Of a stretch of 64,000 nucleotides of DNA, positions 58,154 to 64,000 are shown piece after piece. How positions within the stretch are numbered: position 1 is the first letter of the stretch; every line of letters begins with the position of its first letter. The stretch comes from Sneathiella chungangensis (GTDB taxonomy: Bacteria; Pseudomonadota; Alphaproteobacteria; Sneathiellales; Sneathiellaceae). The position numbers and the translations under genes were made by a program. The notes under the pieces were generated by a model. That model saw only the letters and a list, made by a program, of their open reading frames with translations, did no database searches and had not been told where the DNA came from. The stretch spans positions 634,238 through 698,237 of the forward strand of contig NZ_WTVA01000001.1 of the NCBI RefSeq assembly GCF_009882935.1. The letters are read 5' to 3'.

Positions 58154-61100
58154 ATGCAACCCGGATTAGGAATGCAGGATATCGCGCACAGGAAAAAAAA
58201 TAAATCGCTGGCCGAGGCGGGCGCCGACTTCCCCTCGCCCGGCGATCCCGACCTTCTGGCCATCGGGCTTGACGGCTGGCGGGAGGCGACCGCAGCCGAC
58301 CCGGATCTCGCCGCCTTCGCGGAAAAGCTCGCCACAAGCGAAACGGGCGCGCAAATCCTCGCCGGCGTTTTCGGCAACAGCCCTTATCTCTCCGCCTGCC
58401 TGAATGCGGAGCCGCATCTCCTCCGCCGCCTGATGGAGGATGGGGCCGACGCCGCGCTTCGCTGGATCTATGCCGCGCTCGCCGAAGAGACCGGGCCGGA
58501 GGCCTACCGGGAGCAGGTGATGACGGCGCTCCGCGTCGCCAAACGGCGGATCGCGCTTCTCACGGCGCTCTGCGATATGGGCAGGCTCTGGCCGCTGATG
58601 GAGATTACCGGCGCGCTCTCCGATTTCGCGGGGGCGGCGGTGGAAATCTGCTGCCGCCATCTGCTTAAGGTCGCCGCCGACAAGGGGGAGCTCACCCTGC
58701 CCCACCCGGAAGATCCGACGAAGGACAGCGGCCTTATCATCATCGGCATGGGCAAACTCGGCGCGCGGGAGCTCAATTATTCGAGCGATATCGACCTGAT
58801 CGTCCTGTTCGAGGCGGAGAAGATCACCTATACCGGGCGGCGCTCGATCCAGGACTGCTTCGTCCGCATCGCCCGCAATCTCGTCACCATGATGCAGGAA
58901 CGCACCCGCGACGGCTATGTCTTCCGCACCGATCTGCGGCTCCGCCCTGATCCCGGCGCGACGCCCATCGCGCTCTCCGTCGGTGCCGCCCATGTCTATT
59001 ACGAGAGCCAGGGCCAGAACTGGGAGCGCGCGGCGATGATCAAGGCCCGCCCGATCGCCGGCGACATGGCGGCGGGGCGCGACTTCACCCGCTTCCTGAT
59101 CCCCTTCATCTGGCGCAAGTCCATGGATTTCGCGGCGATCGAGGATATCCAGGCGATCAAGTCGCAGATCCATACCCACAAGGGATTTTCGAAAATCTCG
59201 CTGGAGGGTCATAACATCAAGATCGGCCGCGGCGGTATCCGCGAGATCGAGTTTTTCTGCCAGACCCAGCAGCTGATCGAGGGCGGGCGCAATCCGCTGC
59301 TGCGCGAGCCGACGACGCTCGGCACCCTCTCCCAGCTCGCGGCGGCGGGCAAGATCGCCCATGACGTGCGGCAGGAACTTCAGGAGGCCTATGTGTTCCT
59401 GCGCGAGCTTGAGCACCGCCTGCAGATGACCCGCGACGAGCAGACCCAGCTTCTCCCCGACGATCCGGAGGAGTTTCGCCGCCTCGGCGTCTTTTTCGGC
59501 TATGACGACGCGGCTGCCTTCCGCAAGGAATTGCGGACCACGCTGGAGACCGTGCAGGGCCATTACGACGCCCTCTTCCGGTTCGAGGAAACGCCGGACC
59601 GCAAGGCCGGCCGCCTCGTTTTCACCGGTGCGGAGGATGACCCGGAGACGCTGGACTCCCTCGCGGAGCTCGGCTTTGAGGATACCAAGGCGGTCTCGCA
59701 GAAGGTCCGCGAATGGCATCACGGGCGCTATCGCTGCACCCGCACGGTGCGCGCCCAGCAGATCCTGACCGGGCTGATGCCGCAGATCCTGGAGGCGCTC
59801 GGCGAGACCAGCCATCCGGACGCCGCCTTCACCCGCTTCGATGTCTTCTTGCAGAAACTGCCCGCCGGGGTGCAGCTGTTCACCCTGTTCAAGGCGCATC
59901 CGAGCCTGCTGTCCCTGCTCGCCAAGATCATGGGCATGGCGCCGGAGCTGGCGGAAAAACTCTCCCAGAACCCGATGCTGCTCGACGGCGTGCTCGATAC
60001 GGAATTCATGGCGGCGCTGCCGCCAAAGGACTATCTCACCGCCGATCTGGAGCTGATCCTCTCCACCGCGCGGGATTTCCAGGATATCCTCGACTATACC
60101 CGGCGCTGGGCCAATGACCGCAAGTTCCGCCTCGGCGTGCAGATCCTCGACAATGTCGACCACGGCACCGGCCTCGGCGCGACGGTGGCCGCCGGGCCCG
60201 CCTTCTCGGATATCGCCGAGGTCGTCCTCGACAGCCTCTTCCCCCGCGTCCGCGATGAGCTTGCGCAGACCCACGGCGTCATTCCCGGCGGCCAGTTCGC
60301 GGTCATCGCCATGGGCAAGCTCGGCAGCCGCCAGATGACGCCCGCCTCCGACGCCGACCTGATCTTCGTCTTCGAGACGCCGGAGGACGACATGACCACC
60401 GACGGCAGGAAGCCGATCCCGGCGGGGCTCTACTACACCCGGCTCAGCCAGCGCTTCATCAACTCGCTCAGCGTCCATACCGGGGAGGGCCAGCTCTACG
60501 AGATCGACATGCGCCTGCGCCCGCATGGCAAGTCCGGGCCGATCGCGCTGCCGCTGGCGAGCATCATCAAATACTACCGCGAGGAGGCCTGGACGTGGGA
60601 GCATCTCGCGCTCACCCGCGCCCGCGTCGTCGCCGGCGATCCCGACCTCTGCGCGAAGGTCGAAGCGGCGCTCCGCCAGATCGGCATGACGAAACGCGAC
60701 GCGGCGAAAATCCGCGCCGATACCGCAAGCATGCGCGCCCGCGTCCTCAAGGAGTTCGGCTCCGACAATCCGCTCGCCATCAAGCATGCCGTCGGCGGGC
60801 TGATGGACCTTGAATTCCTCTGCCAGTATCTCCGCCTGCTCCACGGGCCGGATCATCCGGACATCCTCCATCCCAACTCGATGGAGAGCCTGCAGAAAAT
60901 GAAGGCGGCGGGGATTTTGCCCGAAAAAACCGCGGACAGGCTCACCGATATCCTGAAGTTCTACCTCAATATCAGCGGGTTGAAGCAGCTTTGCCTTGGC
61001 GGGCGCAAGATCGACGAGACCATCCCGCTGGCCCTGAAAAACGCCCTCGCCGAGGCCGCGGAGGTTGCAAATTTCGACGCACTCGCTAAAAAGCTCAAAA

Positions 61101-61165
61101 CCGCACAGAACGATGTCGACCGGCTCCTGAACGACTATCTCGCCGGCGATCCAGAAAAGGAGTGA
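58154..61165 (+). CDS. glnE: Bifunctional glutamine synthetase adenylyltransferase/adenylyl-removing enzyme
   Basis: The 1003-residue enzyme adds AMP to, and removes it from, glutamine synthetase according to nitrogen state. Two nucleotidyltransferase domains are visible: GMGKLGARELNYSSDIDLI (Asp212, Asp214) and AMGKLGSRQMTPASDADLIF about residues 717-736, the normal GlnE length. The segment between (RGGIREIEFFCQTQQLIEG) is conserved in all GlnE. The start is 58154 or a second ATG at 58172. It is followed within four bases by the peroxiredoxin gene. Confidence 0.95.
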   Translation: MQPGLGMQDIAHRKKNKSLAEAGADFPSPGDPDLLAIGLDGWREATAADPDLAAFAEKLATSETGAQILAGVFGNSPYLSACLNAEPHLLRRLMEDGADAALRWIYAALAEETGPEAYREQVMTALRVAKRRIALLTALCDMGRLWPLMEITGALSDFAGAAVEICCRHLLKVAADKGELTLPHPEDPTKDSGLIIIGMGKLGARELNYSSDIDLIVLFEAEKITYTGRRSIQDCFVRIARNLVTMMQERTRDGYVFRTDLRLRPDPGATPIALSVGAAHVYYESQGQNWERAAMIKARPIAGDMAAGRDFTRFLIPFIWRKSMDFAAIEDIQAIKSQIHTHKGFSKISLEGHNIKIGRGGIREIEFFCQTQQLIEGGRNPLLREPTTLGTLSQLAAAGKIAHDVRQELQEAYVFLRELEHRLQMTRDEQTQLLPDDPEEFRRLGVFFGYDDAAAFRKELRTTLETVQGHYDALFRFEETPDRKAGRLVFTGAEDDPETLDSLAELGFEDTKAVSQKVREWHHGRYRCTRTVRAQQILTGLMPQILEALGETSHPDAAFTRFDVFLQKLPAGVQLFTLFKAHPSLLSLLAKIMGMAPELAEKLSQNPMLLDGVLDTEFMAALPPKDYLTADLELILSTARDFQDILDYTRRWANDRKFRLGVQILDNVDHGTGLGATVAAGPAFSDIAEVVLDSLFPRVRDELAQTHGVIPGGQFAVIAMGKLGSRQMTPASDADLIFVFETPEDDMTTDGRKPIPAGLYYTRLSQRFINSLSVHTGEGQLYEIDMRLRPHGKSGPIALPLASIIKYYREEAWTWEHLALTRARVVAGDPDLCAKVEAALRQIGMTKRDAAKIRADTASMRARVLKEFGSDNPLAIKHAVGGLMDLEFLCQYLRLLHGPDHPDILHPNSMESLQKMKAAGILPEKTADRLTDILKFYLNISGLKQLCLGGRKIDETIPLALKNALAEAAEVANFDALAKKLKTAQNDVDRLLNDYLAGDPEKE

Positions 61166-61168
61166 CCC

Positions 61169-61630
61169 ATGCCCGACGTTGGAGAGAAAGCCCCGGAGTT
61201 TAATTTGCCGACAGACAGTGGCGAGGATGTGAGCCTGGCGGCGCTGAAGGGCCGGAAGTTCGTGCTCTATTTTTACCCGAAGGACAACACCCCCGGCTGC
61301 ACGACCGAGGCGATCGATTTCTCGGCGAAGATCGGTGAGTTCGACAAGCTCGGCGTCACGGTGATCGGGGTCTCCCGCGACTCGCTGAAAAAACACGCCA
61401 ATTTCCGCGACAAGCATGACCTCCGCGTCCTGCTCGCCGCCGATGAGGATGGCGCGACTTGCGAGGCCTTCGGCGTCTGGGTCGAGAAAATGAACTATGG
61501 CCGCAAATATATGGGGATCGAGCGCTCGACCTTCCTCATCGACGGCGCGGGCGTCATCCGCAATGTCTGGCGGAAAGTCCGGGTCAAGGGCCATGCCGAC
61601 GCCGTGCTCGAGGCGGCGGGCGCGCTCTGA
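61169..61630 (+). CDS. bcp: Thiol peroxidase, BCP/PrxQ-type peroxiredoxin
   Basis: Peroxiredoxin of 153 residues that reduces hydroperoxides. The peroxidatic Cys44 is in the BCP motif DNTPGCTTEAIDF. The second Cys usually found five residues later is Ile here, so it is likely a one-Cys type or uses a downstream Cys (DGATCEAFGV, near residue 98). The start overlaps the region just after the glnE stop. It lies directly upstream of a ferritin-like gene. Confidence 0.92.
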   Translation: MPDVGEKAPEFNLPTDSGEDVSLAALKGRKFVLYFYPKDNTPGCTTEAIDFSAKIGEFDKLGVTVIGVSRDSLKKHANFRDKHDLRVLLAADEDGATCEAFGVWVEKMNYGRKYMGIERSTFLIDGAGVIRNVWRKVRVKGHADAVLEAAGAL

Positions 61631-61631
61631 G

Positions 61632-62459
61632 GTGAATTTAAGCGATCTCGCCCTCTCCGTCCTCAGCGACGGGGAGGCGGCCGGCAAGGCGGCACGAAGC
61701 CGGGAGGCGGCCAAACTCTGGCGCGACTCCGGCGGTGCGATGGAAATCGGCCGCGCATCCCCGCCCGACCGTCCGGCAAGACCGGCGCGCCCTCTCCTCC
61801 TCCCGCCCGCCGAGATGCCCCGCCGCCGCGGCCAGTCCGATGAGGCGCGCGCGACCCTGCTGCACGCCGTCCAGCATATCGAGCTCAACGCCATCGACCT
61901 CGCCTGGGACATGGTGGCGCGCTTCACCGATCACGAACTCCCCCGCGAATTTTATGACGACTGGGTCCGCGTCGGCGAGGAGGAGGCGACGCATTTCACC
62001 CTGCTTAGCCAGCGGCTCGCGGATCTCGGGTTTTCCTATGGCGATTTTCCCGCCCATGACGGCCTCTGGGAGGCGGCGCTGGCCACCCGTCACGACCTGG
62101 CCGCCCGCCTCGCGGTGGTGCCGATGGTGCTGGAGGCGCGCGGCCTCGACGTCACGCCCGCGATGATCACCCGATTCGGCCGGATGGGCGATGAAAAGAG
62201 CGTCAACGTGCTTAAAACTATCTTAAGCGACGAAATCGGGCACGTCGCCATTGGCAGCCGATGGTTCCATTATTTTTGCACAAAAAACGATCTTTCCCCC
62301 CGCGAGAACTGGCAGCGGCTTGTGAGAAAACACTTCCAAGGCCTTTTAAAACCCCCGTTTAATGACGATGCGCGGGAAGTTGCCGGACTGCCCAATGATT
62401 ACTACCTCCCCTTGTCCGGCGCCCCGGCGGCAAAATCGACAAAAAAGCGCAAATTTTAG
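61632..62459 (+). CDS. DUF455 ferritin-like domain protein
   Basis: The 275-residue protein starts with GTG (VNLSDLALSVLSDGEAAG) two bases after the bcp stop. Its helical ferritin-like core has the di-metal ligands: HIELNAIDLAWDMVARF, EEEATHFTLLSQRL and SDEIGHVAIGSRWF. Function is unproven; the fold is related to MiaE-like and rubrerythrin-like diiron enzymes. The C-terminus is basic. Coupling to the peroxiredoxin gene hints at a role in oxidative stress, an inference. Confidence 0.82.
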   Translation: MNLSDLALSVLSDGEAAGKAARSREAAKLWRDSGGAMEIGRASPPDRPARPARPLLLPPAEMPRRRGQSDEARATLLHAVQHIELNAIDLAWDMVARFTDHELPREFYDDWVRVGEEEATHFTLLSQRLADLGFSYGDFPAHDGLWEAALATRHDLAARLAVVPMVLEARGLDVTPAMITRFGRMGDEKSVNVLKTILSDEIGHVAIGSRWFHYFCTKNDLSPRENWQRLVRKHFQGLLKPPFNDDAREVAGLPNDYYLPLSGAPAAKSTKKRKF

Positions 62460-62484
62460 GGGCCTGTGAGTCCTGTTGCGATTA

Positions 62485-63996
62485 ATGAAAAAATCAGTTT
62501 TATTATTCAGGCTTTCCCTAATCGATGATGAAGCGAAACTGGATCAGGATGACCAAATGAGGCTGAAGGCCGTACTAAATAAACTTCTTACGGATCGTCA
62601 GGTCATCATCAGCACCCGTGGCCAGCTTAAATATCTGCGGCTTTCCGTTGCCGCGCAGGCCCTCGGGCTGACCGCCGCCGTCGGTTTCGGCGGCATGTTC
62701 GCCTATCTGATGGTGACGGGCGCGCTTCAATATCACGAAAATACCCTGCAGCAGGCGAAGCTTCTCGCCCTGCAATCGAGCTATGACACCGTTTCCGCCG
62801 ACTTCGAACTGGCGCAGTCGAAGATCCGGGCGACGCAGGCCGAGCTCGACCAGCAATATGCCCGCCTCGAGGATGTGCTCTCCGACCGCCAGGTCGTCGA
62901 GCAGGCCCTCGCCTTCGCCGCCGAGAGCGGCAGCTCCAAGAAACAGTCGCTGGAGGATCGCATCCGCGCCCTCGGCGAGAGCCTGCACAGCTCCAACGCC
63001 CGCCGCGAACAGCTTGAGCTGGAAATCATGCAGCTGAACAAGGCGATGTTCCATACCGCCCGCTCGCGCGATGAGGCCGACACCAACCGCGCGAACACCG
63101 AGCGCAGGCTGGCGACCATGCGCAGCCTCGTCGATCTCTACGCCTCGACCAAGGACGAGATCTACCGCGAGCTGGAGAGCACCCGCGCCCAGTTCGCCAG
63201 CCTCAAGCGCGAATTTTCGAACCGCCTCGACCGGGAGCGGTTGCTGAATTCGGAAGTGACGGAACTGCGCAACCGCATGACCCGCATGTCGACCGAGAAC
63301 AAGGACCTGATCGCCCGCATCCACGACCGCACCAATGAGAGCGTCGCGGCGCTGCGCGAGATTATCGTCCTCACCGGCCTCGATCCCGACAAGCTGCTGG
63401 GCGAGAGCGACGAGGAAATCGGCCAGGGCGGCCCGTTCGTCGCCGCCAAGACCGCCGGCAAGATGCTCGAGACCGAGCAGGAACTCCATGTCCAGGCCAA
63501 GAAGATGGAGGCGAGCCTCGCCCGCTGGGAATCCCTGCAGACCCTGCTCCAGCAGCTGCCGCTCGCCCGCCCCGTCGATGTCGGCTATGTGACGTCGAGC
63601 TTCGGCAAGCGGCGCGATCCGCTCACCAAGCGCTCCGCCTTCCATGCGGGCGTCGATATCGCCGGTCCGCGCAACTCGGCCATTCTGGCGACCGCCCCCG
63701 GCGTCGTCACCTTTGCCGGCAAGAACGGCGCCTATGGCACCATGGTCACCATCGATCACGGCCGCGGCTTCAAGACGCGCTACGGCCATATGAAGAAAGC
63801 GCTCGTCAAGAAGGGCGACAAGGTCGAATTTCGTGACGAAATCGGCGTGATGGGCTCCACCGGTCGAAGCACCGGTCGCCATGTTCACTATGAAGTCATC
63901 TATGAAGGTGAAAATCTCGATCCGGCGAATTTTATCAAGGCCGGAAGATACGCGTTCAAAGCGACGCCGAAACTTGAGAAGGCCGCCATCGAGTAA
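62485..63996 (+). CDS. M23-family metalloendopeptidase with coiled coil
   Basis: Envelope peptidase of 503 residues. An N-terminal membrane helix (LGLTAAVGFGGMFAYLMVTG, about residues 58-77) is followed by long coiled coils (about 85-330) and a C-terminal LytM/M23 domain with HAGVDIAGP (zinc His and Asp near residues 387 and 391) and GRHVHYEVIYEG (His near 466). The zinc ligands are intact, so it is probably an active peptidoglycan endopeptidase rather than a degenerate EnvC-type activator. The ATG at 62485 is chosen over a TTG three codons earlier. Confidence 0.88.
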   Translation: MKKSVLLFRLSLIDDEAKLDQDDQMRLKAVLNKLLTDRQVIISTRGQLKYLRLSVAAQALGLTAAVGFGGMFAYLMVTGALQYHENTLQQAKLLALQSSYDTVSADFELAQSKIRATQAELDQQYARLEDVLSDRQVVEQALAFAAESGSSKKQSLEDRIRALGESLHSSNARREQLELEIMQLNKAMFHTARSRDEADTNRANTERRLATMRSLVDLYASTKDEIYRELESTRAQFASLKREFSNRLDRERLLNSEVTELRNRMTRMSTENKDLIARIHDRTNESVAALREIIVLTGLDPDKLLGESDEEIGQGGPFVAAKTAGKMLETEQELHVQAKKMEASLARWESLQTLLQQLPLARPVDVGYVTSSFGKRRDPLTKRSAFHAGVDIAGPRNSAILATAPGVVTFAGKNGAYGTMVTIDHGRGFKTRYGHMKKALVKKGDKVEFRDEIGVMGSTGRSTGRHVHYEVIYEGENLDPANFIKAGRYAFKATPKLEKAAIE

Positions 63997-64000
63997 ATTG

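Noticed and set aside
58166-61927. 1253-codon frame on the minus strand opposite glnE
   Set aside because: It covers glnE, bcp and part of the DUF455 gene, all well supported on the plus strand; composition is that of an antisense shadow.
1-64000. CRISPR arrays, insertion sequences, integrases and rRNA genes
   Set aside because: No regularly spaced short repeats, transposase motifs, integrase genes or rRNA sequence were seen anywhere in the window.

Overview
The window is a GC-rich, densely coded chromosomal segment from an alphaproteobacterium. The evidence is a valS-popZ-tolC-pcm block with an acidic PopZ-type polar organiser, a complete aapJQMP general amino-acid ABC transporter, GlnE, and the Anbu/transglutaminase/alpha-E/ATP-grasp operon. 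The order cannot be fixed from sequence alone. Most of it is ordinary core or metabolic chromosome, with one scattered phage-derived region and one small mobile-looking insert.

Layout. 1-6.0 kb: end of a PAP2 phosphatase, then valS, popZ, a TolC-type outer-membrane protein and an isoaspartyl methyltransferase, all leftward. 6.1-10.0 kb: the leftward operon ATP-grasp, alpha-E, transglutaminase, Anbu. 10.3-11.25 kb: tRNA-Cys, two tandem YqaE/Pmp3 peptides, tRNA-Asn and a terminator. 11.3-18.8 kb: a GlxA-type regulator, a methyltransferase, then a LysR regulator divergent from an aldehyde dehydrogenase / beta-hydroxyacid dehydrogenase / flavoprotein operon of unknown substrate, and a small lipoprotein.

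18.8-30.1 kb: phage-derived genes in two leftward blocks. Block one (18.8-20.0 kb) is a compact lysis cassette: endolysin, holin-like protein, lipoprotein and a 61-residue protein. Block two (24.9-29.9 kb) has a DUF6456-like protein, small and large terminase, a portal-to-tail deletion junction, a gene with an in-frame amber codon, a holin-like protein, a 32-codon ORF, a class 3 lipase and an acidic orphan. No integrase, capsid or complete portal gene is visible. Host-type genes lie between the blocks (APC-like permease, ketopantoate-reductase-like protein, GFA protein, membrane proteins, LysE exporter).

30.3-34.4 kb: cysteine synthase, alanyl-tRNA editing protein, 3-mercaptopyruvate sulfurtransferase, an acetyltransferase and a secreted protein. 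34.4-35.4 kb: a lower-GC two-gene module (small basic protein plus HTH protein) bracketed by two identical 40-bp copies of the local bidirectional terminator; this is the most interesting structure in the window. 35.4-39.6 kb: aapJQMP. 39.9-44.0 kb: metC, hisI, modB, modC and a Crp/Fnr regulator. 44.1-51.6 kb: 8-oxoguanine deaminase, PaaX-type regulator, adrenodoxin-reductase-like flavoprotein, phosphodiesterase, TenA, adrenodoxin-like [2Fe-2S] ferredoxin, cysteine desulfurase and serine acetyltransferase. The last groups cysteine synthesis with the sulfur and electron supply for Fe-S cluster assembly. 51.8-64 kb: alpha/beta hydrolase, anmK, tyrS, a giant AsmA-like protein, glnE, a peroxiredoxin, a DUF455 ferritin-like protein and an M23 peptidase.
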